A stretch of DNA of 64,000 bases from Aeromonas rivuli (GTDB lineage Bacteria; Pseudomonadota; Gammaproteobacteria; Enterobacterales; Aeromonadaceae), in contig NZ_CDBJ01000054.1 in assembly GCF_000820045.1 (NCBI RefSeq), positions 124,727 to 188,726 on the forward strand, given 5' to 3'. Below, piece by piece: positions 45,663 to 53,406 of the stretch. Below the pieces are notes generated by a model. The model was not told where the DNA came from and did no database searches. It saw only the letters and a list, made by a program, of their open reading frames with translations. Each line of letters starts with the position of its first letter. Within the stretch, counting starts at the first letter, position 1. The translations under genes were made by a program, and so were the position numbers.

Positions 45663-47639
45663 TTAATGGCCAAACAGACGGCCCAGTATGGTGCGCATTA
45701 TGCCTGTTTTTGGCAAGGTGCCGTTAAGATCGTCCAGCCGCTGCTGGATCCGGCCAAACAGGGTATCGGCCATGTCCGGCTCGCCAGCCACGCAGCCCGT
45801 CAGCATCTCGATGGCTTCTTCCACATGATCCACCGGGTGGATATGGAACAGGCCCTGCTCGACGGCGGCGATCACCTCGTCGGAGAGGTTGAGCTGCTGA
45901 GCATTGGTGCCCGGCAGCAAGATCCCCTGTTTACCATTGAGACCGTGGATCTGGCATACCCGGAAGAAGCCTTCAATCTTCTCGTTGACCCCGCCGACCG
46001 CCTGCACATTACCAAACTGATCGACGGCGCCGGTGACGGCGAAGTGCTGATAGATGGGTTGACGGGCGAGGGCGGAGAGCAGGGCACAGAGCCCGGTCAG
46101 GGAGGCGCTGTCGCCGTCAATCTCATGATAAGACTGCTCGAACACCAGGTTGGCTGACAGCGGGGAGGGGTTCTCGGCACCAAACTTGTTGGAGAGGTAG
46201 CCGTGAATGATCATCATCGCCTTGGCGTGGATATGGCCAGCCAGCTCCGCCTTGCGTTCGATATCCGCCACATCGCCATCCCCCAGGTGAACGGTGGCGG
46301 TGAGGCGCACTGGTTCGCCAAAATCATAGGGGTGGCCGGCGACCTGAATGACGGAGAGGCCATTGATCTGGCCAATCTCTTCCCCTTCGGTCTGCAACAG
46401 GATCTGGCCATCGATGACCCCCTGATCGGACTGTTCGACCAGATAGTTGAGGCGATAATCCTGCTCGGCCAGGGCGTGCACAATATGGTCATGGTCGATG
46501 ATCTGGGCCTCGAACTCCCGGGCCAGGCTGTCGGCCAGACGCATCAGGGCCGTGAGCTGTACCTCTGAGAGAGAGAGCCACTCCTGATGGTCGCAGAGTC
46601 GGCTGGCATGGCGACAGAGTGCGGCCTGGGCTGCCGGGGTAAAGTCGAGCAGCGACCAGCGTTGCCGGATCCAGGCCAGATAGCCGAGAAAGTCGGGCAG
46701 TTCATCGTCGATTTCGACCTCGGAAACCAAGTCTGCCCGCAGGAAGATCCGCTCGGACATGTCTCTGTCCAGCATCTGGAACTCGGCCACTTCGAGCCTG
46801 TCGCCCACCAGGATCAGCTTGAGCCGAATGGGGGTGGCCTCAGGGGTAAAGAAAGGCGTCAGCGTCTTGCCTTCCTGATAGGCATTCCAGTCCAGCTCGC
46901 CCTTGAAGATGGCATTCTTGAGCTTGAACCAGAGATGGGGCTGATCGAGCAGCTCATCGAGTTGCAAGATGAGATAACCACCATTGGCTTCACGCATCAG
47001 ACCCGGCTCCAGCAGGTGCTGGTTGGCATAGACGGAGCCTTGCTCAGTCTGATAGTTGATGGAGCCAAACAGCGTGTCCCAGTTGAGATCGCGGCCATAG
47101 ACCACGGGGGCTTGCTGCTCGTCGTGATGGATAAGCAGGTTGATGAGTACAGGGTGCTGAAATTCGAGGCCGAGGGCGACATGCGCCGCTAAGTCCGAGA
47201 GAAAATCGGCTATCTTGGGGTCATTTTTCTGCTTGCGCATGATGCGAGTGACGAGGCGCTCGGCATCCAGATGATGGCCCATCAACTTGAGCAGTTCGCC
47301 AACCATTTCGCAAAACTCGACCCCGGAGCCAGGTTGCAGGCGCAGCCAGATAGGCTTGTACGGGTTGTTGAGATTCTCGGTGTAGCAGAGGTCAAACAGA
47401 TCGCCATCCTTGCCATGGGTATCGGCAATCAGGATGCGGCACACTTGCTCGTAATCTGCGCCGGGGAAGCCGTTGATCAGCATCACCGGGCAATCGCCAT
47501 CGAAACTGGCCAGGCGTTTGATGGCGGAGATGGCTCTGGGTTGCAAGGCGGCGAAGGGAATAGGTTCGAGTTCGCTCAAGGGAACAAAACGGTCAATCGC
47601 AAAAGCGGGTTTCAGTTGTTCTGATTTTAATTCAGCCAC
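45663..47639 (-). CDS. Lon-like ATP-independent-type protease (YcbZ/LonB family)
   Basis: 658 residues, GTG start. The N-terminal ATPase part is degenerate: LINGFPGADYEQV stands where Walker A should be. The C-terminal Lon protease domain is intact, with the catalytic Ser in GDSASLTGLCALLSAL and the Lys in GGVNEKIEGFFRVC. HHDEQQAPVVYGRD, NLLIHHDE and REANGGYLILQLDELL match YcbZ. It is a probable proteolytic or translation-linked factor whose role is poorly known. It is located next to fabA as in E. coli, and immediately beside dif here. Confidence 0.88.
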   Translation of the reverse strand: MAELKSEQLKPAFAIDRFVPLSELEPIPFAALQPRAISAIKRLASFDGDCPVMLINGFPGADYEQVCRILIADTHGKDGDLFDLCYTENLNNPYKPIWLRLQPGSGVEFCEMVGELLKLMGHHLDAERLVTRIMRKQKNDPKIADFLSDLAAHVALGLEFQHPVLINLLIHHDEQQAPVVYGRDLNWDTLFGSINYQTEQGSVYANQHLLEPGLMREANGGYLILQLDELLDQPHLWFKLKNAIFKGELDWNAYQEGKTLTPFFTPEATPIRLKLILVGDRLEVAEFQMLDRDMSERIFLRADLVSEVEIDDELPDFLGYLAWIRQRWSLLDFTPAAQAALCRHASRLCDHQEWLSLSEVQLTALMRLADSLAREFEAQIIDHDHIVHALAEQDYRLNYLVEQSDQGVIDGQILLQTEGEEIGQINGLSVIQVAGHPYDFGEPVRLTATVHLGDGDVADIERKAELAGHIHAKAMMIIHGYLSNKFGAENPSPLSANLVFEQSYHEIDGDSASLTGLCALLSALARQPIYQHFAVTGAVDQFGNVQAVGGVNEKIEGFFRVCQIHGLNGKQGILLPGTNAQQLNLSDEVIAAVEQGLFHIHPVDHVEEAIEMLTGCVAGEPDMADTLFGRIQQRLDDLNGTLPKTGIMRTILGRLFGH

Positions 47640-47721
47640 TTAAGACATCCGGTCGGAGAGAGGAAGCAATTGTTGCCATTATACACAGTTCAGATATACG
47701 TAACAGGAAATGGAATATGCA

Positions 47722-47749
47722 ATTTAACATAATATACATTATGCGCATT
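47722..47749 (-). other. dif: Chromosome dimer resolution site dif
   Basis: Read on the minus strand: XerC arm AATGCGCATAA, centre TGTATA, XerD arm TTATGTTAAAT. It matches E. coli dif at 26 of 28 positions, with only the first two bases differing. It lies between the Lon-like gene and a filamentous prophage, a typical XerCD integration site. Confidence 0.9.
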
Positions 47750-47779
47750 CACCCAGTTGGCCAGGAACACGAAAAAGAA

Positions 47780-47807
47780 GACGCCGATAAGTTGGGTTAT
47801 CGGCGTC
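47780..47807 (-). terminator. Terminator of the prophage structural operon
   Basis: GACGCCGATAA and TTATCGGCGTC arms (11 bp) around a six-base loop, T-rich on the minus strand, just past the Zot-like gene. A related hairpin occurs at 54859-54879. Confidence 0.8.
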
Positions 47808-47835
47808 AGGGTGAAAAGTTAGAGATAACAGAGCA

Positions 47836-48834
47836 CTACGATTCCGTTTGCTCTACTCTGGTGGGTTCGCCCCGCACCGCGCGCTCCTTCGTCGCATCTC
47901 GGTACGGGTCGAACGACCCGCGAGTTACACGCTCACGGCACTGGGCATCTGCCATTTCAACCTTGGTCATCTGCTGGGTGTAGCACATGCAACGGTGGTC
48001 ATCTGCAATACAGGCGGCAACAACGGGCATTGTGACCACGCTTCGAAGGTGGTCATAAGCTGGAGCTGTGTTAGGTTCACCCTGGACGCGCGGGATAAAT
48101 TGCTCTCGAATATCAACCTCCTTTTCGGGTGTGGAAATGGGCGCTGATGGTGAAGGCTGGGCGGTTTGAATTGATGGTTGAGCTGGTTGTGCCTGAGGGT
48201 GAATAGCCTTAACGGACTTGTCACCAAAATGGTCTTGAAAGATGCTGAAGCCCAAATAGGCTAATCCGAGGATACAGAAAATGAGCACAATTAGCGGCTT
48301 GGGTATGCGAAATTTAACCTTTTGATGAATAGATGCGCTCTTATATACACCAAAGGAGCGTTTGGGGTGCGGCCAACGAACCTTAGTAAGGGCATTCTTG
48401 TAAGCGGTATCCGGGGAGTTCATGCACTCTGGATACTCATAGATATAGACGCCAAGTGGTGTCCGACGAACGTGTATATGGCGACCAACAAGGCGACGAA
48501 CGTTGCTGTGTAGCAAGCTGGGGTGCTGAGTCATGATAGTGAAATCGAGACCCCTATGCCGATGGGTCTCAAGTTGGGCAATAGAATCTGGAATGGCCCT
48601 GCCAGCAGCCTCTGGACGCCAAATGCGCTGAACCTCATCAATGACGATGTGAGCGCCCTCAGGGGCCCACTTAGGCCAATCTAAGGGGTCTGGTGCGGGC
48701 TCATGGCGAATGAGCAAGTCAGGTATCCCATCAATGAACAAGGGGCGCTCAGTTTTGCTTTCAGGAACGAGTATTTGGTCAACGGCGTAAAGGGTCTTTC
48801 CAGCACCGGGAACGCCTGTAATGAGGGTTATCAT
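47836..48834 (-). CDS. zot: Zot-family assembly ATPase (pI-like)
   Basis: 332 residues. Walker A GVPGAGKT at 8-15 and Walker B HIVIDEVQ (about 62-69) lie in the cytoplasmic N-terminus. A membrane helix (PLIVLIFCILGLAYLGFSIF, about 180-199) is followed by a Pro/Gln-rich periplasmic tail with cysteines (CIADDHRCMC). This is the layout of filamentous-phage pI and of V. cholerae Zot. It drives phage extrusion through the envelope. Its ATG overlaps the stop of the pVI-like gene by 4 bases. Enterotoxic activity should not be assumed. Confidence 0.9.
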   Translation of the reverse strand: MITLITGVPGAGKTLYAVDQILVPESKTERPLFIDGIPDLLIRHEPAPDPLDWPKWAPEGAHIVIDEVQRIWRPEAAGRAIPDSIAQLETHRHRGLDFTIMTQHPSLLHSNVRRLVGRHIHVRRTPLGVYIYEYPECMNSPDTAYKNALTKVRWPHPKRSFGVYKSASIHQKVKFRIPKPLIVLIFCILGLAYLGFSIFQDHFGDKSVKAIHPQAQPAQPSIQTAQPSPSAPISTPEKEVDIREQFIPRVQGEPNTAPAYDHLRSVVTMPVVAACIADDHRCMCYTQQMTKVEMADAQCRERVTRGSFDPYRDATKERAVRGEPTRVEQTES

Positions 48835-49100
48835 TTGAGTGTGAACCTCTTGAATACCATCAGGGTTAAGCGAGCGCTAATGCCACCCGCAATGATGCCA
48901 AGGGCTGTGTTAAAGCCACCTATAGCCATGAACTGGAGCACGTTGGCAGGCAAGCCAAGCCAATGGGTTTGTGCAAGTGAAATAAATTGGTTAACGGCGG
49001 CCTCAACACCGACAAATGAAACAATACCGATACCGAGCTGAGTGAGAACCCGGATGACTATCGGTGATGCAATTGAAAGCAACCAGGCTGCAAGTGGCAT
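48831..49100 (-). CDS. pVI-like minor coat protein (DUF2523)
   Basis: 89 residues with three hydrophobic segments (AWLLSIASPIVIRVLTQLGIGIVSFVG, LPANVLQFMAIGGFNTALGIIAGGI). Size, hydrophobicity and position between the adsorption protein and Zot match the DUF2523/pVI family, which caps the virion end and links pIII. It directly abuts the adsorption gene and overlaps zot. Confidence 0.82.
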   Translation of the reverse strand: MPLAAWLLSIASPIVIRVLTQLGIGIVSFVGVEAAVNQFISLAQTHWLGLPANVLQFMAIGGFNTALGIIAGGISARLTLMVFKRFTLK

Positions 49101-50339
49101 TTAGTCCCCCTTCCCTACTGGGATTCCTAGCGCAATATAAAGTGCCGCCAAAAACGCAAGCGCGAGTACAGCAGGGCGTATGCCTGCAAGAAAATCACAA
49201 GTTGGCTGATAGGTAATTTCAACGACACCGCCAGTACTAAGGCTAATAACTTTTGGTGCTGGGCAATTGGCGTTATCAGAGCCCCAAGGTGACTGTGGTG
49301 TAATTTGGAATGGTATCTCAACGGGGGTAATTGGCTCGTCCTCAAGCGTCCCTAATTCAGCGCAAGCAATGGAGTTAGGGTTATCATCACAAAACTTGGT
49401 TTGCTCTTTAGGTGCAGTTGAGCCACTTGCTGGTGTGTCATCAGGTTTAACATTGGGGTCTGTCATGCCATCAAGTTTAATTGGGCCAATATCGACACGA
49501 ACTCGATTAGGTTGGCTGGATGTGGGTGCGGGAGAAACATCCATTCTATCTCGGAACCAGTTGCCGTCTTTAAAATAAGGCTGCCCCATCCAGTCTGAAA
49601 AAGGAGTGAAATCAGTGGAGGTGATTGGGGTTGGTTGGGTTGAAAGGGCTGGGATATTGTTCCAGCCGGAAATAATAAGAGGTATTGAGGGTTGGTCAAG
49701 TTTGTTATTAAACCAATTACCATCAGCTAAAGGAGGTGTTCCGCAAGATTCAGTGGGAATTGAACTGGTACAAGTTTTTCTATTGCTATTAAAGCTTGTT
49801 GGTGCCGCAGGGTTTAATTTGTTTTTTGCAGTGCAATAATAGGAATCGGGGGTTGAGTAAACGCAGGTTGGGGTCTCATAATGAGAGCCTTTTAAAGCGA
49901 CAAGGCAATTAGCTGCTTGCTGATGCGAGGATTCTCGGCAAGTGCGAACAGAGTCATTAGCCTGCCAGTAAAAGCCCCAGTTTTCAACGGTGCCAGAAGA
50001 TTGAACCCATTCCCCGCCAGAAGCTTCAATGTCATCATCTGAATTGACCCATTCATAAACATCATAAGCCGCAGCAGCTAAGGCAACCGGGCCAGCCAAT
50101 CTAGCAGCCCCCTTAAGTAAGGCGCCAGCGGCAGCGGTATCAGCAGCCAGGGCAACGGGTAAGTTGCGAGTCTGCCCCATAACGGCGACTTGTCCGGTTT
50201 TGCGCACAAACCCCTGAGTATCCATCACGCCAGCGGCAGTCCATACGCCATTGGCTTGCTGAACGCCCTCAATAGTCATAGTGGTGTATGCGGCAAATGC
50301 GGATGGGCAAGTGAATAAAAGAAGGAGTAATAAGCGCAT
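49101..50339 (-). CDS. Phage adsorption protein (pIII-like, TspB family)
   Basis: 412 residues from ATG 50339, with GGAGG five bases upstream; an ATG four codons earlier is less well placed. It has a signal peptide (LLLLLLFTCPSAFAA), an N-terminal domain, a cysteine-containing middle (CRESSHQQAANCLVAL, CVYSTPDSYYC), a Pro/Ser/Thr-rich linker and a single C-terminal membrane helix (AVLALAFLAALYIALGI). This matches TspB-type proteins of Neisseria and other filamentous prophages in the pIII position. It is the expected receptor-binding protein, so the sequence should be variable. Confidence 0.8.
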   Translation of the reverse strand: MRLLLLLLFTCPSAFAAYTTMTIEGVQQANGVWTAAGVMDTQGFVRKTGQVAVMGQTRNLPVALAADTAAAGALLKGAARLAGPVALAAAAYDVYEWVNSDDDIEASGGEWVQSSGTVENWGFYWQANDSVRTCRESSHQQAANCLVALKGSHYETPTCVYSTPDSYYCTAKNKLNPAAPTSFNSNRKTCTSSIPTESCGTPPLADGNWFNNKLDQPSIPLIISGWNNIPALSTQPTPITSTDFTPFSDWMGQPYFKDGNWFRDRMDVSPAPTSSQPNRVRVDIGPIKLDGMTDPNVKPDDTPASGSTAPKEQTKFCDDNPNSIACAELGTLEDEPITPVEIPFQITPQSPWGSDNANCPAPKVISLSTGGVVEITYQPTCDFLAGIRPAVLALAFLAALYIALGIPVGKGD

Positions 50340-50410
50340 CACATCCTCCATAGAATAATTGCGGCAGCGCCAAGGAGGCCGATTGATAGGTATATAGCGT
50401 CAACGGTCAT
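50339..50410 (-). CDS. 23-residue membrane peptide, candidate pVII/pIX-like coat protein
   Basis: ATG 50410 with GGGGA six bases upstream. The product MTVDAIYLSIGLLGAAAIILWRM is a single membrane helix. Its stop shares one base with the pIII-like start (TGATG), and its ATG begins one base beyond the upstream gene's stop (TGATATG), so it is coupled on both sides. Filamentous phages carry such ~30-residue minor coat peptides at the virion tip. The assignment is by size and position only. Confidence 0.6.
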   Translation of the reverse strand: MTVDAIYLSIGLLGAAAIILWRM

Positions 50411-50411
50411 A

Positions 50412-50720
50412 TCAATTCCCCGCGCTTGCAGAGCGAGCCAGGGCGACATACACAAAAGCCGTGACCCACATGAGAATTACGCCACCGTTATAAATGGCGG
50501 CATCCTGAATAGTGACGAGCTGGCATTCATAAAGTTGAGGGGTAACAGTTACCGAAAATCCAGCGGTACTAGAGGTAATGAGCTGCTCGCCCTGAACTGC
50601 GGTTTGGTAATAAACAGGCTGTCCGTTTTCACCAATGGAGACGCCCGACATATCGGACGCCATCGCTGCTAGAAGTGAATCGGGGTCGCCATAACAAACC
50701 CCTTTGTACTGGTATGTCAT
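50412..50720 (-). CDS. Prophage minor structural protein candidate
   Basis: 102 residues: a polar N-terminus (MTYQYKGVCYGDPDSLLAAMASDMSG) with two cysteines (CYG, YECQLV) and a C-terminal membrane helix (GGVILMWVTAFVYVALA). It lies between the major coat and the tiny membrane peptide, within the coat operon. It is probably virion-associated. It contains an exact copy of the phage operator in its coding sequence (50541-50553). Confidence 0.65.
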   Translation of the reverse strand: MTYQYKGVCYGDPDSLLAAMASDMSGVSIGENGQPVYYQTAVQGEQLITSSTAGFSVTVTPQLYECQLVTIQDAAIYNGGVILMWVTAFVYVALARSASAGN

Positions 50721-50737
50721 GGAGACCCCCAGAAGCG

Positions 50738-50944
50738 TCAGACAGCGCGCTTCATGTACTTATAGACGGCGATACCGATGACGATGAGAAGCGCGGCAAC
50801 GCCGAACTTCTGAACGTCAGTAAGGCCATCAGCCATGGCGGTTTCAGCCTCAGCGGGCACGGCAGCCAGGGCGGAAGTTGCGCAGACAGCGGAAACAGCA
50901 AGACCAGCAGCGGCACGTTTCATGAACAGGATGGATTTTTTCAT
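50738..50944 (-). CDS. Major coat protein (pVIII-like)
   Basis: 68 residues from ATG 50944, eight bases from GGGAG. A Sec signal peptide (MKKSILFMKRAAAGLAVSAV..ALA) precedes a mature ~41-residue protein: an acidic N-terminus (AVPAEAETAMADGLTDVQ), a membrane helix (FGVAALLIVIGIAVY) and a basic C-terminus (KYMKRAV). This is the classic filamentous-phage major coat design, with basic residues facing the DNA. Confidence 0.88.
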   Translation of the reverse strand: MKKSILFMKRAAAGLAVSAVCATSALAAVPAEAETAMADGLTDVQKFGVAALLIVIGIAVYKYMKRAV

Positions 50945-51008
50945 GGTCATATCTCCCTATTGGGTTGGTTAAGTCCCCTGCCCTGACCGAGGGCAAAAGA
51001 CGGGTAAA

Positions 51009-51302
51009 TCAGGCCACGCGAGTGGCGGGCTGGCTGGCATTCAGGGGCAGCAGAACGAGCTGGCCGGAGATTGACAGGGAGCCGAAGCGGTCAACGTAGA
51101 AATTGGAGTCGTCGAACTTATACATGCCAGGCGCGAAGGCGGTTGCCCCCTCGGCGAGGTTGAACTCGAAGCGAACAGGATATTTAGTGTCCGCAGCAGC
51201 GAAGAAGAAACCTTCCTGCTTGTTGATGCTGTACGGCTTTTGGGTGCGCTGTGAGATACCAGATTTGACTGTGACTTTGTCGGATACGATTTCGATTTTC
51301 AT
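51009..51302 (-). CDS. Single-stranded DNA-binding protein (pV-like)
   Basis: 97 residues. It begins MKIEIVSDKVTVKSGISQRTQKPYSINKQEGFF, with an OB-fold-like pattern of beta strands and aromatic residues (GMYKFDDSNFYVDRFGSLSISGQLVLLPL). This resembles the helix-destabilising proteins that coat filamentous-phage ssDNA. Position between the small cysteine protein and the major coat gene is normal. A Gly/Ala tail is absent. Confidence 0.8.
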   Translation of the reverse strand: MKIEIVSDKVTVKSGISQRTQKPYSINKQEGFFFAAADTKYPVRFEFNLAEGATAFAPGMYKFDDSNFYVDRFGSLSISGQLVLLPLNASQPATRVA

Positions 51303-51313
51303 GTGCGAGTACC

Positions 51314-51598
51314 TTATTGGCGGAGTTCAACGGACGAGCCGTCAGGGTTAATTACGAACAGGTCGGCGACTTGTTCGCGGATTAATGAGGCATGGTAATA
51401 ACACTCGCCCTCGTCGTTAAAACGGAGCATTTCCGTTCTAGCGTCATAGGTTTCCCACTGGAGAATGTATTTACCGTGTTCATCAATATGTTTCTGATGC
51501 TCGGCAGCGGCGCGAACATCGGCACAGGTCTGGCGGGAGCAATAATCGTCACCGTTACCAATAATAATGAGGTGGCAGCATTTGCAATATCTGTTCAT
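51314..51598 (-). CDS. Small cysteine-rich prophage protein
   Basis: 94 residues. The N-terminus has CKCC and a further CSRQTC, giving two Cys pairs suited to a zinc ribbon (MNRYCKCCHLIIIGNGDDYCSRQTC). The rest is acidic. It overlaps the stop of the upstream 28-residue peptide by 4 bases (ATGA). No named family. A regulatory or replication accessory role is possible because it lies next to the initiator and ssDNA-binding protein. Confidence 0.6.
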   Translation of the reverse strand: MNRYCKCCHLIIIGNGDDYCSRQTCADVRAAAEHQKHIDEHGKYILQWETYDARTEMLRFNDEGECYYHASLIREQVADLFVINPDGSSVELRQ

Positions 51599-51681
51599 TT
51601 TCTCTCCCCGTTATGTTTGATAAAAGCAACAAGCAAGCAAGCGGCTATACCGATTAGCAGAAAGATAGCGAGAGAGGTCAT
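51595..51681 (-). CDS. 28-residue membrane peptide in the prophage replication operon
   Basis: MTSLAIFLLIGIAACLLVAF followed by IKHNGERK: one helix and a short basic tail. ATG 51681 overlaps the initiator stop by 4 bases, and its own stop overlaps the next gene by 4 bases. Such double coupling makes translation very likely. Not assigned to a family; it may be a minor coat or an inner-membrane assembly peptide. Confidence 0.6.
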   Translation of the reverse strand: MTSLAIFLLIGIAACLLVAFIKHNGERK

Positions 51682-52814
51682 GCTACGGCCCTCATGGTAA
51701 CGGGCATTTCGTACCAGCTCGGCGGGGTGAGGATATTGGATTTAACCTCACGGCAAGCGGTAACAAATATCGGGCTGAATTTGGACACGTTGCAGCGCGA
51801 CGCAATATCAATGCCGATTTTGCGGAGTCGGGCGCGGTGTGTTTGAACAGCCTTCTTGTCAATGTCAAAGCTGTGACCGTGCATCCACTGAATGGCATAC
51901 ATGGCAGTCGTGTTTGCGGCGCGGGTAGTCTCAACAATTCCAGAGGAAAGAAGACGCCCTGATATAGTTTCAAAGTCCATGGCGGTCACACTCAGCTTTT
52001 GGTCTATTTGAGTAAATTCGGTTATAAGTGATTCGAGTTGGGTGTAGTCTGATAAGCCCCAATAAAGTAAGTTTGCGCGTTTGAGAAATCGATTTTTAAG
52101 TTTGAGTTCAAACCGTACCATGCCAACGGCATAGGCGTATGAAATCAGGTTTTGTATATGGCGCATTTCGTCGGAATCATCACCGAAATTACGGGCGATT
52201 TTACCGAGGGAATGCAACTCGAGTTCATTGCCTTTTGCGTAGACGGTTGGGTAAATCAGGGCCGCATTGCCCTGCTTTGAGAGCCAATCTACTGAAAAGC
52301 CATTGCTATGAAGTCGAGGAATAGAGTTGCGATAGCGAAGAGTGGAAAGGCCGCTAATATAATCGCGCTCATTACCACCGCCCACAGATACATTTTCAGT
52401 AATGTGTAATTCCCGAATAATCGCTCCATCGGTGCCAACGTGTTCGAGTGCTGTACCTTGTCCATAAAATACCTTCGTGCATTTGGTGAATTTGGGTATC
52501 CGGTCACAGTGACCATAAATATCAGCAAGAATCTGGTTGTATACGGCGACGCAGGCGTCAACGGTGCGGAAGCCCCAGACGTTATCAAGGCGACCCCAGC
52601 GTGAGGGATTGCCAGACATACGAATAGATGAACCACTCACCTTAATCAGGACGCTGTCGCAGAAAGAGCCTTTATGGGAGTAGGCAGGTGAGCAAAGCGA
52701 GCCAGTTTCCACCACTTCCCCCTCCTCTATCACAAGACGGGCATAAGCGTTCCCGTCGAGCAGTGGGAGCTGGAAGCCGAAATCTTGTTCTATTGCTAAC
52801 CAGTCAAAAAACAT
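51678..52814 (-). CDS. Phage replication initiator (pII/RstA-like, rolling circle)
   Basis: 378 residues. Conserved blocks of the phage/X-family replication protein are seen: FTKCTKVFYGQGT, RELHITENVSVGG, LYWGLSDYTQLESL and a C-terminal RLRKIGIDIASRCNVSKFSP. It is expected to nick the plus origin and carry a catalytic Tyr; candidates include Tyr residues in the YAYAVGMVRFELKLKN region. It is the first gene of the prophage operon, facing a divergent small regulator across 126 bases that hold repeated TTCTCAGAAA motifs. Confidence 0.85.
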   Translation of the reverse strand: MFFDWLAIEQDFGFQLPLLDGNAYARLVIEEGEVVETGSLCSPAYSHKGSFCDSVLIKVSGSSIRMSGNPSRWGRLDNVWGFRTVDACVAVYNQILADIYGHCDRIPKFTKCTKVFYGQGTALEHVGTDGAIIRELHITENVSVGGGNERDYISGLSTLRYRNSIPRLHSNGFSVDWLSKQGNAALIYPTVYAKGNELELHSLGKIARNFGDDSDEMRHIQNLISYAYAVGMVRFELKLKNRFLKRANLLYWGLSDYTQLESLITEFTQIDQKLSVTAMDFETISGRLLSSGIVETTRAANTTAMYAIQWMHGHSFDIDKKAVQTHRARLRKIGIDIASRCNVSKFSPIFVTACREVKSNILTPPSWYEMPVTMRAVA

Positions 52815-52820
52815 CTGATT

Positions 52821-52894
52821 TTCTCAGAAATTAGGAATTGCGATAATCTTGGATTCTAAGTTCTGATAAGTCAAGAAAACCGAGTTCTCAGAAA
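52821..52894. promoter_or_regulatory. Repeated TTCTCAGAAA operator motifs between divergent phage promoters
   Basis: TTCTCAGAAA at 52821-52830 and 52885-52894, and the variant TTCTGATAAG at 52861-52870. All lie in the gap between the initiator (minus) and the small regulator (plus). They are likely binding sites of one of the two phage regulators. Confidence 0.5.
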
Positions 52895-52940
52895 CAAATT
52901 TGTTAGAATGTAGGGATGACGTACCAACAGGCCGAGCAAA

Positions 52941-53123
52941 ATGCCAACAAAACACATCGATGACGCCACATGGAGGAGGGTTGAAACTGAGACTGTCAAA
53001 GCAGTTACAACAACCAGGGCGGCTCTAAAGGACACAGAGGTGCTTAAGATATTGATTCTTAAGGGGTTAGCCAACGTAACCGAGGATGATTATCTTGAGT
53101 ACTTAAAGAAGAAGAGGAAGTAA
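52941..53123 (+). CDS. Small putative DNA-binding regulator (ribbon-helix-helix-like)
   Basis: 60 residues, transcribed opposite to all other prophage genes, as RstR is in CTX-phi. It begins MPTKHIDDATWRRVETETVKAV and continues TTTRAALKDTEVLKILILKGLANVTEDDYLEYLKKKRK (split here for length). The helices suit an Arc/MetJ-type or related small DNA-binding fold. It is a candidate repressor or antirepressor acting on the TTCTCAGAAA motifs. Ribosome site is weak. Confidence 0.6.
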   Translation: MPTKHIDDATWRRVETETVKAVTTTRAALKDTEVLKILILKGLANVTEDDYLEYLKKKRK

Positions 53124-53145
53124 TTACCGTAGGTTGTTACGGTAA
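53124..53145. repeat. Inverted repeat after the small regulator, possible phage origin element
   Basis: TTACCGTA and TACGGTAA arms (8 bp, six-base loop). It is followed by a GTCCGGG/CCCGGAC stem and a terminator. A cluster of stems next to the initiator gene is typical of the filamentous-phage origin. Confidence 0.4.
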
Positions 53146-53193
53146 AGTCCGGGTGTCACTGGCCCCCGGACCTCGACCAGTCAAAAGCCCCTG

Positions 53194-53212
53194 CCCCAAG
53201 CTGGGGTTTTTT
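53194..53212 (+). terminator. Terminator downstream of the small regulator
   Basis: CCCCA and TGGGG arms, three-base loop, six T. It ends the plus-strand regulator transcript. Confidence 0.7.
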
Positions 53213-53406
53213 CATGCCCAAAAATCGCAGCCTGGAAGAGTCGCTTGTCTACGACAGGAGGATTCAGGGGTGGACGTTCTATCGGGGCAGTAAAGACCGG
53301 TTTGGCAGGAAGGGGGTGGACACTGCCACAGGGAGAGAATCCAAAGAAGTTGCGGCGGGCCCACCTACATCACGAACATGGACGAAAGCGAGCCGCCTTA
53401 TAGGGG

